A program made the translations under genes and the position numbers. A stretch of 64,000 nucleotides of DNA from an uncultured Bacteroidales bacterium (GTDB taxonomy: Bacteria > Bacteroidota > Bacteroidia > Bacteroidales > UBA932), in contig ONCE01000013.1 in the NCBI GenBank assembly GCA_900316245.1, positions 1 to 64,000 of the forward strand, in the 5' to 3' direction. The notes under the pieces are model-generated. The model was not told where the DNA came from and searched no databases. It was given only the letters and a program-made list of their open reading frames with translations. Numbering within the stretch: the first letter of the stretch is position 1; the number at the start of each line of letters is the position of its first letter. Below, piece after piece: positions 14,415 to 23,374 of the stretch.

Positions 14415-16589
14415 TCAAATGTTTATGCTAATACCTAAAATGATGTTGCGGGGTCTTTCCAGCGAGAAGAACTCTCTTCCCACGGATTTGAAATAAAAGT
14501 TCCGGCCTGTACGTCCCGTCAGGTTCTCTCCTCTCAGCCAGATTTCCCATTTTTTGAAAGAAAGCGCTATGCGGGCTTCTGGTCTGATGTGGACCGGCTC
14601 TTGCAGAAGGCCGGTCTCGTCCCAGGAGAGAGGACCGTAGGCACGGACAGAGGCACTGAGATTTAGGCTTATAGCATTAAAGGAGTGTCGCCAGGCCGCG
14701 CTGGCAAAGGCCGTATGGGCCGGAACATAGGGGATTCTGTTACCGGAATAGTCGTGGTTGCCGTCGTTGTAGGCGACAAAGCGGGCGTCGCACCAGGCAT
14801 ACGAAGCGTGGAAGTGGAATTCTCCGGGCCTCCAGTCCAGTTCGGCCTCGGCACCCAGGCTGCGGCTGGCTCCGGCGTTGGTCATCATCCGGCCGGTAGA
14901 TTTTCCGGGAGGGAACACCGTGAGCTGCTGATTGCGCACATCCATATAGTAGAAGGTGGCTTCGGCCCTGAAATGGTCCTTCACCAGACGGACACCCGCC
15001 TCAAAGTTCCAGGCCGATTCAGGCTTGTAGCGGGTATGTCCGGCACCGACGGAAGCAGGGAGATTGTCCAGGTATACACCTAGATCACTCATCAGAGCCA
15101 TCATCGTCTGGCTTTGGAGAATGTCGGAGAAAATCTGGGTATTGAAGCCGCCGGCCCGGTATCCCTTGGAAACGTTTCCATAGAAGGAGACCACCTTGGA
15201 TGCTTCAAAGAGGGCCGACAGTTTGGGCAGCACCTGCAGACCCGAGGAGTGCGTGACGGTGCCGCGGTAAGGGACAGCCAGGGGCTTGTCGGCCTTCATC
15301 GTGGGGAAAAAGCGGTAATGGAGGTTGGCCAGGCAGTCGTAGGCCATCACTCCCCCTTCGTAATCCAGCCGGAGGCCGGCAGTCAGGCGCCAGCGGCCCA
15401 GCGTAAACACGGACTCGTGAAACAGGGCGGCGCCAAAAGTATGGATTCCAAAGTCGGAATCAATCAGGATTTCATCGTCCGGGATGCTCAGATAGCCAAT
15501 ATCCTCCGGAATGTTCCGGTTGGCATTGTCCAGGATCAGGTTCTCTATGCCGGTACGGCCAAAAGTGACGGGAGCGTCCATCCGGTTGAACCGGTAGAAG
15601 GTAAACACGCCCGTAGAAGGCTGCCAGTGTTCTTTCTGGCTCCTGAGAATCACCTCTGCCGTGCCTGTAGCGCTATTTTGGGCCTGCCGCAAGGTAAAGA
15701 TGTTCTCGGGAGTATAGTCCTGGTCCATCCGCATATCGTCCGACAGGAGCTGCAGCGAACCGGTTCCGTCCAGCGTGAAGGAATCTCCGGTATAGTGGAA
15801 ACCCACGCCGTCAATGACGGAGATTCTGCGGTAACTTCCCTCCCCGTTGTAAGAGACGGGATGAAGGGTTCCGTTTTCATAGAGGCCGTAAGCGAAACCG
15901 CCTTCCTTGGACAGGGTGGCAAACAGGCTGTTGGACCAGCGGATCTTTCCGGAAGGCACCTGTTCCCATTTCCAGCGCAGGGACAGGCCCTGATAAGGAT
16001 CGCAAAGCGTACCCTTGTATTCATTGCGGTTCCAGCCGGCGTTGTATTTGAATCCGGCCGTAAGGACGTGCTGCCCGAAGGACACCGTAGCGCCCGTCCG
16101 GACCGTCTTGGCCAGGCCGGCCTCCGCATAGGCGTTCACGTGCGTAGTTCCATCGGGAGAGGCCGACTGCAGAACCAGCGTCCCACTCATCGAATTGCGG
16201 CCATACAGCGTAGCCTGAGGACCTCTCATCAGGGCGGCAAAGCGAATGCCGGTCCAGTCAAAGTCGTAGGCATTCTTGTCCATAATGGGAATGCCGTCCA
16301 CATACAGGCCCATAGAAGGGTTCTCCATACGGGAGCCTATGCCGCGGAGGTAAATGGTAGAGGTAAGGGAAGCGCCATACTCCGGAATGAGCAGGCTGGG
16401 AACCAGGGCCGACAGTCTTCCCTGCCCCACAACACCCTCAGTCTTGAGCTCTGCGGGAAGGAGATAACTTACGGGAGAAGCCACCTTCTCCAGGGGCAAA
16501 GTCTCCTTGAAAGCCTTGGCATACGCCGGGGGTAAGGTATCAATGGGCGGCGTAAGCGCAACGAAAATGGACAGAAGGACAGTCAGCAC
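14415..16589 (-). CDS. TonB-dependent outer-membrane receptor
   Basis: This 724-aa receptor has a short signal sequence, a plug domain with IYLRGIGSRMENPSMGLYVDGIPI near residues 79-100 and RGPQATLYGRNSMSGTL near 118-135, then a 22-strand barrel ending in aromatic ILGISINI. It lacks the N-terminal carboxypeptidase-like domain of SusC proteins, so it is a classical small-ligand (siderophore, vitamin or peptide) receptor; the ligand is unknown. The only start that fits is GTG at 16589, right after the stop of the DUF4491 gene. The downstream lipoprotein may assist it. Confidence 0.9.
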   Translation of the reverse strand: MLTVLLSIFVALTPPIDTLPPAYAKAFKETLPLEKVASPVSYLLPAELKTEGVVGQGRLSALVPSLLIPEYGASLTSTIYLRGIGSRMENPSMGLYVDGIPIMDKNAYDFDWTGIRFAALMRGPQATLYGRNSMSGTLVLQSASPDGTTHVNAYAEAGLAKTVRTGATVSFGQHVLTAGFKYNAGWNRNEYKGTLCDPYQGLSLRWKWEQVPSGKIRWSNSLFATLSKEGGFAYGLYENGTLHPVSYNGEGSYRRISVIDGVGFHYTGDSFTLDGTGSLQLLSDDMRMDQDYTPENIFTLRQAQNSATGTAEVILRSQKEHWQPSTGVFTFYRFNRMDAPVTFGRTGIENLILDNANRNIPEDIGYLSIPDDEILIDSDFGIHTFGAALFHESVFTLGRWRLTAGLRLDYEGGVMAYDCLANLHYRFFPTMKADKPLAVPYRGTVTHSSGLQVLPKLSALFEASKVVSFYGNVSKGYRAGGFNTQIFSDILQSQTMMALMSDLGVYLDNLPASVGAGHTRYKPESAWNFEAGVRLVKDHFRAEATFYYMDVRNQQLTVFPPGKSTGRMMTNAGASRSLGAEAELDWRPGEFHFHASYAWCDARFVAYNDGNHDYSGNRIPYVPAHTAFASAAWRHSFNAISLNLSASVRAYGPLSWDETGLLQEPVHIRPEARIALSFKKWEIWLRGENLTGRTGRNFYFKSVGREFFSLERPRNIILGISINI

Positions 16590-16592
16590 GGC

Positions 16593-16907
16593 TTAATTCT
16601 TCTTTCGTTTGGATTCGTAATAGCTGTGACGGGCCGGATTCTCGGGGAACCAGCCCTTGAGCACACGCTGCTCCTGCTTGATTACCTCGTGGATGCTCCA
16701 GAAACTGGAGAAGCCCACGGCGCCGGTAATGGTGGAGCCTATGAAAGAAGGAATGAACAGTGAGGCAACCGAACAAAGGATTCCCATCACAAGGAATACC
16801 CACCAGACTTTTCTTCCCCAGCGGTATTCCCAACGGATTACCAGCGGGTGAAAGACGCCAATGCAGGCAAACACGGCCGCACCTATGACAATTCCATTCC
16901 AGTTCAT
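16593..16907 (-). CDS. DUF4491-like membrane protein
   Basis: This 104-aa protein has three hydrophobic segments and a conserved-looking tail. The series NGIVIGAAVFACIGVFHPLVI, EYRWGRKVWWVFLVMGI, FSSFWSIHEVIKQEQRV and KGWFPENP matches my memory of DUF4491, a small Bacteroidota membrane family of unknown function. The ATG at 16907 is chosen over an in-frame start 9 codons upstream. It precedes the TonB receptor gene by a few bases and is probably in the same transcript. Confidence 0.82.
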   Translation of the reverse strand: MNWNGIVIGAAVFACIGVFHPLVIRWEYRWGRKVWWVFLVMGILCSVASLFIPSFIGSTITGAVGFSSFWSIHEVIKQEQRVLKGWFPENPARHSYYESKRKKN

Positions 16908-16931
16908 ATCTCTGCTCTTGATTTCGGGGAG

Positions 16932-16939
16932 CAAAGATA
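16932..16939 (-). promoter_or_regulatory. -7 box of the DUF4491-TonB receptor unit
   Basis: TATCTTTG on the minus strand, 24 bases before the ATG at 16907. No good -33 element is seen. Confidence 0.5.
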
Positions 16940-16980
16940 GAAACTAAACAAGGAATTCTTTAGAAGAAAAAGGACTCCTA

Positions 16981-17937
16981 TTAGGATTTTTCCGTACTCT
17001 GTGAAGTGTATTTCTTACCGGGGAAGAAACGGGACACCGTCTGGCAGTACCGCGCATACTCCGGATACTTGGAGGCGCTGATCTCTTCCGCAAAAGTGCT
17101 GCTGCCCAGGAAAAGGACAATGAGCAGCAAAGCCCCGATGATACTCCAGTTGAACAGGCTCATTCCGCCCCCTATCGTAAAGAGGTAAAAGGCGAACCAG
17201 GTTCCCTGCTCGGCAAAGTAATTGGGGTGGCGGCTCACATTCCAAAGGCCCGTGGTATTGAAACCCTTGTTATAGGGAGCCGGCAGTTCCTCCAGTTTCT
17301 TGCCTTCCTTGATCATCTTCCATTTGGTGGTCTGGAAAGCCCACTGCTGCTCGTCGGCTATGGTCTCATAGACAATGAAGCCAAACATAAGGGCCGATGC
17401 CAGACCATCTACAAGGCCGAAGGGCTTGTCAACCCCCATCAGCACAAGAGCCGGGAAGGTGGTCATCAGCACCAGGGCATTCTGGTAAATGCTAATGAAG
17501 AAAAGGTTGAAGATCATCCACTTCCAGTGGGGCTGGAACTCCTTCTTGGCGCGAAGGACGGCCCAGCGGTAATCTTCCTCCCCTTCCCAGAACTTGAGGC
17601 GATAAGCCCCTTTCCGGGCAAAATTGAAGGTAAGGCGGATGCCCCAGAGCGTGGCCAGCACGGCCATCACTACCAGGCGGGTCTCCAGACCGCCCCGGAA
17701 GGCGATTACCCAGGTATAGACAATGGGAAGAAGGCTCCAGAGCTTGTCCATCTGGCTGTTGTTGCCGGTGAGTTCACCCACCACAAAGCAGAAGAGGGCG
17801 CTGCAACCCATAATGATACCCAGCACCTTCAGGGTTTCCATCTGGGAAGCGTCCAGAGCGGGACCTACAAATATATATAAGAGGGGGCAGGCTATGATAG
17901 AAACGGCTATCAGGGAGCCCACAAGTTTGATGTTCAT
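16981..17937 (-). CDS. DUF1295 membrane protein (steroid 5-alpha-reductase / ICMT-like)
   Basis: This 318-aa protein has about eight membrane helices and the C-terminal motif WNVSRHPNYFAEQGTW, typical of the isoprenylcysteine methyltransferase/steroid reductase superfamily, where His and the following loop bind the nucleotide cofactor. The substrate is unknown; lipids are likely. Its ATG overlaps the stop of the alcohol dehydrogenase gene by one base, which suggests that the two act in one pathway on a lipid aldehyde or enone. Confidence 0.88.
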   Translation of the reverse strand: MNIKLVGSLIAVSIIACPLLYIFVGPALDASQMETLKVLGIIMGCSALFCFVVGELTGNNSQMDKLWSLLPIVYTWVIAFRGGLETRLVVMAVLATLWGIRLTFNFARKGAYRLKFWEGEEDYRWAVLRAKKEFQPHWKWMIFNLFFISIYQNALVLMTTFPALVLMGVDKPFGLVDGLASALMFGFIVYETIADEQQWAFQTTKWKMIKEGKKLEELPAPYNKGFNTTGLWNVSRHPNYFAEQGTWFAFYLFTIGGGMSLFNWSIIGALLLIVLFLGSSTFAEEISASKYPEYARYCQTVSRFFPGKKYTSQSTEKS

Positions 17938-19100
17938 TACAGGCTGGCTTTTAAGATTTGGACGATATCGGCCTCGGAGAGCGGCATATAAGCATTCTCC
18001 AGGCCCTCATTGACGGCAACGTGGTGAGCCATCTCTCCAATCCGGCTCTCATCGATGCCCAGTTCTTTCAGATGCATAGGGATGCCCAGGGACTCAAAGA
18101 ACGCATAGGTAGCGTCGATGGCCTGGTTGGCAATATCCCTCGGATCCTGGGAGGCGTCGATGCCAAAGACGTTGACACCGTACTTGACAAAACGGGGCAG
18201 CGTGCGCTCGCACAGGATATGCTTCATCCAGCGAGGGGTCAGGATGGCCAGGCCCCAGCCGTGGGTAATGTCGTAATAACCGCTGAGAGCGTGTTCAATG
18301 CCGTGCATCGGCCAGCCCGAACGGCTGTTTCCCAGGGACATAATATCGTTGCACGCCAGGGTGCACACGAACATCATCTCGGCTCGGGCCGTATAGTCTT
18401 CCGGATTCTCCAGGCAGGCCTTTCCGTTGACCATCAGGCTCTTGATGCCGGCCTCGCAGAAGCCGTCGTTCATAATGGTGGTCTCTTCGCAGAAATACTG
18501 CTCCAGGATGTGGTTGATGGCGTCGGCAATACCGGCGGCCGTCTGTCCCTTGCTCACGGAGAAAGTGTAAGTGGGATCCAGGAAGGAGACTTTGGGGAAG
18601 ACCAGCGGAGTGGCATAGCACAGCTTGTCGTTGGTTTCCGTGCGGGAAATCACGCCGCCGCAGTCATACTCGCTGCCGGTAGCCGCCAGGGTAAGGATGT
18701 CTACAATGGGAAGGGCCGCCTTGGTGGGGACCTTTCCGGTAATCAGATCCCAGGGCTCGCCGTCATAGCAGGCGCAGCCGGCAATGGCCTTGGAGCAGTC
18801 CAGAACAGAACCGCCGCCCACGGACAGGATCACGTCAATCTTGTGCTCCTTGCACAGACGGGTTCCTTCCAGGACACTGGGATTATACTTGGGATTGGGC
18901 TGGATGCCGGGCAGTTCCACAATCTCGAAGCCCTTTAGCAGATCCAGGACCTTCTGATACAGACCAATCTTCTTAATGCTTCCTCCTCCGTAAGTGAGTA
19001 GGACTTTTTTTCCATAGGGAGCCAGCACCTGAGGCAGCTGCTCCACGACGCCTTTTCCAAAAATCAGGCGGGTGGGAGTACAATATTCAAAATTTCGCAT
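17937..19100 (-). CDS. iron-containing alcohol dehydrogenase (BdhA/YqhD type)
   Basis: This 387-aa enzyme has the GGGSIKKIG and GGGSVLDCSKAIA nucleotide-binding motifs (about 40 and 96) and metal ligands in IADAINHILEQYF and MHGIEHALSGYYDITHGWGLAI. It matches NAD(P)H-dependent butanol/aldehyde reductases that remove short-chain aldehydes. Its start is 4 bases after a -7 box, so the mRNA is probably leaderless. It is followed by the DUF1295 gene in the same operon. Confidence 0.93.
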   Translation of the reverse strand: MRNFEYCTPTRLIFGKGVVEQLPQVLAPYGKKVLLTYGGGSIKKIGLYQKVLDLLKGFEIVELPGIQPNPKYNPSVLEGTRLCKEHKIDVILSVGGGSVLDCSKAIAGCACYDGEPWDLITGKVPTKAALPIVDILTLAATGSEYDCGGVISRTETNDKLCYATPLVFPKVSFLDPTYTFSVSKGQTAAGIADAINHILEQYFCEETTIMNDGFCEAGIKSLMVNGKACLENPEDYTARAEMMFVCTLACNDIMSLGNSRSGWPMHGIEHALSGYYDITHGWGLAILTPRWMKHILCERTLPRFVKYGVNVFGIDASQDPRDIANQAIDATYAFFESLGIPMHLKELGIDESRIGEMAHHVAVNEGLENAYMPLSEADIVQILKASL

Positions 19101-19104
19101 GGTG

Positions 19105-19112
19105 CAAAGATA
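19105..19112 (-). promoter_or_regulatory. -7 box giving a probable leaderless transcript
   Basis: TATCTTTG on the minus strand ends 4 bases before the ATG at 19100. Confidence 0.55.
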
Positions 19113-19118
19113 GCACTT

Positions 19119-20423
19119 TTATCCTATTGGGCCACCGAAAGTCCGAATAAACCAGTTGCGGAATTTCCGGAAGGCGGACCACTGCTGGACCTCTTCCAAG
19201 GTGATTTCCTCACAGTGCTGCCAAAGTTCCTTGAGATAAAGGGCGGCCGCATCGCGGGTAACATCGCTGTTATACACCAGCGCAACCACCTCATAATTAA
19301 GGAAAAAGCTCAGATTGTCCAGATTGGCAGAACCAAGAATCAAAAGGTAGTCGTCTGACATGAACTGCTTGGTATGGAGCACCTCTCCTTGCCACTCGTA
19401 GATACGGACACCGGCTTCCAGCAGTTCCTTGTACAGGGATTCCCCCATCGGTTTCTCGATTTTGACGTCATTGTTGGCCGGAGCAATCCAACGCACGTCC
19501 ACCCCACGGGCAGCCGCATCCTTCAGGGCCTGAATGGTAGATGCCGGAGCCGGCGTATAGGGATTGTAAAACCAGAAATACCGCTGGGCGTGCTCGATGG
19601 CCCATTCAAAACAGTTCCGGATGGGCAGTTTATGATCCGTAGGAGATTCGGCAATCATCTGCACCGTCACATCCGAATACTGCTTCATCTCGGGAATGTT
19701 GTCCATCAGGGCCGCGTGGTTCAGGTCTTTGGCCACTTGGGCTTTCCCCCACTCCGGGGCCACCCGCTGCTGGTTCTCCTCAAAGATGGAGGTAATGTCC
19801 TGCACCACCGGTCCGGTAATCCGGATATCGGCGTCTCTCCATTCCCAGAAATACGGGTCCTGGATATTCCGGCCGCCCAGATAGGCCGTTAGGCCATCCA
19901 GAATGAGGATCTTTCTATGATCCCGGTTAAAGCCGTTAGCCAGCCAGATGTGGTCAATCAGCATTCCGGGTTTATGGAAATACTCCATCCGGACACCGCT
20001 GGGCCTCATCTTCAGCAATTCTTCGCGGTCCTTTTTCTTGATGGCGCCCTTATCCAGAATCACGCGCACATCCACTCCCTCCCGGGCTTTCTCTTCAAGG
20101 ATCCGGGCTACGATATTCCCGGAAGAATCGGGACAGAAGCGATAATGGTCTATATAGATGGACTCCGAAGCATAGTCCAGATCTTCCATCATCTGTTCCC
20201 ACTTTTTCCCCCCTTCCGGGAACAGGGTTACCGTATTCCCTTCCTGAGGGATAAAGCCGGTATCTTTTTCCATCAGGGCCGCCAGTTCCTGATATGCCGG
20301 AGCCACACCAGAATAGGTTGTGCTATCCACATCCGTCGGGATGTAGGACTTATGCAGGGGGGCACGATAGCCACAGCCCGCCACGGCCATTAAGGCCAGG
20401 ACTAGGGAAAGGGCACGTTTCAT
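19119..20423 (-). CDS. phospholipase D / cardiolipin synthase-like lipoprotein
   Basis: This 434-aa lipoprotein (signal to Cys16 in AVAGCGY) has two PLD motifs: NRDHRKILILDG (HxK, near residue 170) and LHTKQFMSDDYLLILGSANLD (HxK near 365, with N of GSAN). It resembles bacterial cardiolipin synthases but is lipid-anchored rather than membrane-spanning at the N-terminus, so it may work in the periplasm or outer membrane. It overlaps the upstream aldo-keto reductase gene by 4 bases (ATGA). Confidence 0.9.
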   Translation of the reverse strand: MKRALSLVLALMAVAGCGYRAPLHKSYIPTDVDSTTYSGVAPAYQELAALMEKDTGFIPQEGNTVTLFPEGGKKWEQMMEDLDYASESIYIDHYRFCPDSSGNIVARILEEKAREGVDVRVILDKGAIKKKDREELLKMRPSGVRMEYFHKPGMLIDHIWLANGFNRDHRKILILDGLTAYLGGRNIQDPYFWEWRDADIRITGPVVQDITSIFEENQQRVAPEWGKAQVAKDLNHAALMDNIPEMKQYSDVTVQMIAESPTDHKLPIRNCFEWAIEHAQRYFWFYNPYTPAPASTIQALKDAAARGVDVRWIAPANNDVKIEKPMGESLYKELLEAGVRIYEWQGEVLHTKQFMSDDYLLILGSANLDNLSFFLNYEVVALVYNSDVTRDAAALYLKELWQHCEEITLEEVQQWSAFRKFRNWFIRTFGGPIG

Positions 20424-21439
20424 AGTTGCTTGATTTGGATGGGGGTCGAAAGCGCTTCAATGAGCTTAAGTTCCTGGGCCGAAAAGTCCGTATTCCTGAT
20501 GGACTGAAGGTTATCCTCAATCTGAGCCACGGAGCTGGCGCCGATGATGACGGAGGTCACGCGCGGATCGTTGATGAGCCACGCTAGGGCCATCTGAGCC
20601 AGGCTCTGGCCTCTCTGGGCCGCCAGGTCGTTGAGACCGCGGAGGGCCTTCATCAGCGTAGGCGTCAGCATCTCTTCCTTCAGGAAAACGCCCTTGGCCA
20701 TACGGGAATCCGCCGGCACTCCGTTCAAGTATCGGCCCGTCAGAAGGCCCTGCTGGAGCGGAGAGAAGGAGATGAAGCCGGTGCCGGACTGCTCGCCCAG
20801 ATCTATGAGGCCCGAGCACTGCGGAGCACGGTCAATAATATTGTAGCGATCCTGGTAGAGCAGGCAGGGAACGTCCCTTTCGGCCAAATACTTGTATGCC
20901 TTGCGGGCTTCCTCGGTGGGATAACGGGACAGGCCCACGTACAGAGCCTTTCCCTGCTTGACTATGTCCACAAGGGCTTGCATGGTCTCTTCCAGCGGGG
21001 TTTCAGGGTCCCATCGATGGGAATAGAACACATCCACATAGTCCAGTTTCATCCGCTTCAGGCTCTGGTCCAGGCTGGCCATCAAGTACTTGCGGGAACC
21101 CCAGTTGCCATAGGGACCGGGCCACATATCCCAGCCGGCCTTGGTGCTGATGAGCATTTCGTCCCGGTAAGGGCGGAAAGAGCAGTCCATCAGGCGGCCG
21201 AAGTTCTCCTCCGCCGTGCCATATTCCGGCCCGTAGTTGTTGGCCAGATCGAAGTGGCAGATGCCCTTGTCAAAGGCATAATGGGCCATGGCCTTAACGT
21301 CCTGGAAGGGCTTGTGGGACCCGAAGTTGTGCCAGAGGCCCAGGGCCAGGACCGGGATGCGGACACCGGAGCGGCCGCTTCTGCGGTACACCATTTCGTC
21401 GTAACGCTTGGGGCAGGGAGAGTAAACGGGTTCAATCAT
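20420..21439 (-). CDS. aldo-keto reductase (YghZ-like)
   Basis: This 339-aa NADPH-dependent reductase has a TIM barrel with catalytic residues in FDLANNYGPEYG (Asp, Tyr), ISTKAG (Lys) and YSHRWD (His), and the cofactor-binding IIGASSVAQIEDN near the C-terminus. It is close to E. coli YghZ, which reduces L-glyceraldehyde 3-phosphate and methylglyoxal. It heads an operon with the PLD lipoprotein. Confidence 0.93.
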   Translation of the reverse strand: MIEPVYSPCPKRYDEMVYRRSGRSGVRIPVLALGLWHNFGSHKPFQDVKAMAHYAFDKGICHFDLANNYGPEYGTAEENFGRLMDCSFRPYRDEMLISTKAGWDMWPGPYGNWGSRKYLMASLDQSLKRMKLDYVDVFYSHRWDPETPLEETMQALVDIVKQGKALYVGLSRYPTEEARKAYKYLAERDVPCLLYQDRYNIIDRAPQCSGLIDLGEQSGTGFISFSPLQQGLLTGRYLNGVPADSRMAKGVFLKEEMLTPTLMKALRGLNDLAAQRGQSLAQMALAWLINDPRVTSVIIGASSVAQIEDNLQSIRNTDFSAQELKLIEALSTPIQIKQL

Positions 21440-21467
21440 AACTATGTACTATTGTGTTACTTGTCTA

Positions 21468-21539
21468 CAAATATAGAAAAAGTGAAGCAATAATTGTCTG
21501 CGATGGACTTGCTTTTTGCAAGAATTCGGAGTAACTTCG
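21468..21539. promoter_or_regulatory. divergent promoters
   Basis: Leftward TATATTTG (21475-21468) drives the aldo-keto reductase operon. Rightward CTTG (21508-21511), 20 bases, TAACTTCG (21532-21539) drives the macro-like gene, whose ATG is 8 bases further on. Confidence 0.55.
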
Positions 21540-21547
21540 CTATTGCT

Positions 21548-21964
21548 ATGAAAACAGCAAGAGTATTCAAAGGTGTCGAGAGACCGGAATTCACACCCGA
21601 CGCCATAACCGAACTGAGACCGGACGAGGTATTTGTCTTCGGCAGCAACCTGGAAGGTATGCACGGGGGCGGAGCCGCCTACTTGGCTTTCAAGCAGTTC
21701 GGCGCCGTTATGGGTTGCGGAGTGGGTCTGCGCGGTCAGAGTTATGCCATCCCCACTATGCAGGGCGGCGTAGAAACCATCAAACCCTATGTAGATGAAT
21801 TCATAGCCTTCGCCACGGAACATCCGGATCTGTTCTTCTATGTCACGCGCATCGGCTGCGGCATCGCCGGCTTCCGGGAAAAAGAAATCGCCCCCTTGTT
21901 CGAGGGAGCGAAATCCTTAGAAAACGTCTGTCTGCCCGAGGGCTTTGCCAAGCTCCTCAAGTAG
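21548..21964 (+). CDS. A1S_2505-type macro-like protein
   Basis: This 138-aa protein has the sequence VFVFGSNLEGMHGGGAAYLA near residue 30, QSYAIPTMQGG near 68 and VTRIGCGIAGFREKEIAPLF near 103. This set is typical of a phage and bacterial family (A1S_2505-like) related to macrodomains, which bind ADP-ribose or related nucleotides. The start chosen is MKTARVFKG at 21548; a longer frame from 21494 crosses the promoter. It is monocistronic. Phage origin is possible but nothing else phage-like is near. Confidence 0.75.
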   Translation: MKTARVFKGVERPEFTPDAITELRPDEVFVFGSNLEGMHGGGAAYLAFKQFGAVMGCGVGLRGQSYAIPTMQGGVETIKPYVDEFIAFATEHPDLFFYVTRIGCGIAGFREKEIAPLFEGAKSLENVCLPEGFAKLLK

Positions 21965-21968
21965 TTTC

Positions 21969-22346
21969 TTATTTACTGGCAATACACTCAATTTCCACCA
22001 GGGCGCCCTTGGGAAGGGTCTTCACGGCCACAGCGCTGCGGGCCGGGAAAGGAGAGGCGAAGAACTGGGCATATACCTCGTTCATAGCGGCGAAATCCCC
22101 CATATCGGCCAGGAAAACCGTGGTCTTCACTACGTTAGCCAGAGAGAGGCCGGCTTCGGCCAGGATGGCCTGTGCATTCAGAATGGACTGACGGGTCTGT
22201 TCCTTGACGCCGCCCTCCGGGAAAGCGCCCGTAGCGGGATCGATGGGAAGCTGACCGGAAAGGAACACAAGACCGGCGCCGCTGTCGATGGCCTGGCTGT
22301 AAGGGCCAATAGCTGCCGGAGCTTTCTGCGTGCTAATAGGTTTCAT
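21969..22346 (-). CDS. ridA: RidA family enamine/imine deaminase
   Basis: This 125-aa protein hydrolyses reactive 2-aminoacrylate and related imines from amino acid metabolism. Seen are IGPYSQA near residue 13, the active-site Arg in FPARSAV and Glu in LVEIECIA, all conserved in RidA trimers. It is 20 bases downstream of the DMT transporter gene and likely shares its transcript. Confidence 0.95.
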   Translation of the reverse strand: MKPISTQKAPAAIGPYSQAIDSGAGLVFLSGQLPIDPATGAFPEGGVKEQTRQSILNAQAILAEAGLSLANVVKTTVFLADMGDFAAMNEVYAQFFASPFPARSAVAVKTLPKGALVEIECIASK

Positions 22347-22366
22347 ATCAGATATCTGTTAAAGGT

Positions 22367-23302
22367 TTAAAGCAGGAAGAAGAGGGCTACGCCCGTCACA
22401 CTCACCACTACGCCCAGCACTTCCCGGAGCGAGATGCGCTGGTGATAGATAAAGGCGCAAGGGATGAGGATAAACACCGGCGTTAGGGCCATCAGGGTAG
22501 AGGCAATACCGGCCGATGTATAATGCACGGCCATCAGCGACAGGGAAACACCCAGCACCGGGCCGAAGAGGGTCACGATAAGGGCATAGCCCATACCCCG
22601 GCGGTCGTGGAAGGCGGCCTTCAGCTGCGAGGTCTGGCGCTGCAAAGTCATCAGGAGAAGGAAGCCCAGGCTGCCCACGATGGCCCGGATCATAGTGGAG
22701 GCAAAGGGCAGCAGCGTATCCATGGCGGCCGGCGCATCGGCCGGTACCAAAGTAGCATAATGTTCCATACCCACCTTGGACAGGACCAGGCCTACACCTT
22801 GGCCCAAACCGGCTCCCAGGCCCAGCAGGACGCCCTTGAGCGGGAGGGTCAGGCGCACGTGGTAGCCCTCTCCCCTGCTCAGGATGGAGATGGCGATACC
22901 GCAGAGCGTGACACCCATGGCAAACATGGATTTCCAAGTAAGGGTTTCTCCCAGAATGAGCCAGCCGGCAATGGCGGCCATAGGGGGTGCCAGGGTCATT
23001 AAGAGCTGGCCGAAACGGGCACCGATATAGAGGTAGCAGTTGAACAGGCACCAGTCTCCAAACACATAGCCCACTACGGCCGAAGCCGCCAGCCAGGCCC
23101 AGGCCTTGCCGTCTGCATACACCGGATAAGGATGCCCGAGGCCTATCCAGAGGATTACGGCCAGGAAGACGGAAGCGAGCACCAGGCGGATGACGTTGGT
23201 GGTCATCGAGCCCAGGCGGTGGCTGGCCTTGTCGGCGAACAAGGCAGTCACGGTCCAGGACAGGGCCACTATCAGCGATATGATTTCTCCCAGGTGCGGC
23301 AT
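22367..23302 (-). CDS. EamA/DMT family transporter
   Basis: This 311-aa protein has ten membrane helices in two EamA repeats and no other domain. Members export amino acids or metabolites; the neighbour ridA hints at an amino-acid-related substrate, but this is inference. The ATG at 23302 is preferred because a -7 box (23319-23312) overlaps the alternative TTG at 23314. Confidence 0.9.
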   Translation of the reverse strand: MPHLGEIISLIVALSWTVTALFADKASHRLGSMTTNVIRLVLASVFLAVILWIGLGHPYPVYADGKAWAWLAASAVVGYVFGDWCLFNCYLYIGARFGQLLMTLAPPMAAIAGWLILGETLTWKSMFAMGVTLCGIAISILSRGEGYHVRLTLPLKGVLLGLGAGLGQGVGLVLSKVGMEHYATLVPADAPAAMDTLLPFASTMIRAIVGSLGFLLLMTLQRQTSQLKAAFHDRRGMGYALIVTLFGPVLGVSLSLMAVHYTSAGIASTLMALTPVFILIPCAFIYHQRISLREVLGVVVSVTGVALFFLL

Positions 23303-23311
23303 TTTGACCTG

Positions 23312-23370
23312 CAAAGATAGTATTAGTTTTACATTATCTATGGAGAAAAGTAGTTTTTTTAATAACTTTG
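23312..23370. promoter_or_regulatory. divergent -7 boxes, both close to start codons
   Basis: Leftward TATCTTTG (23319-23312) is 9 bases before the DMT gene; rightward TAACTTTG (23363-23370) is 4 bases before the SBF gene. The rightward transcript should be leaderless. Confidence 0.55.
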
Positions 23371-23374
23371 CGCC

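Noticed and set aside
15114..16535. A 473-codon plus-strand frame opposite the TonB receptor
   Set aside because: It is an antisense shadow; the minus-strand frame carries clear plug and barrel motifs.
21548..21964. Prophage remnant because of a phage-type macro-like protein
   Set aside because: No integrase, capsid, lysis or att-like repeats are near; the gene has a normal host-type promoter.
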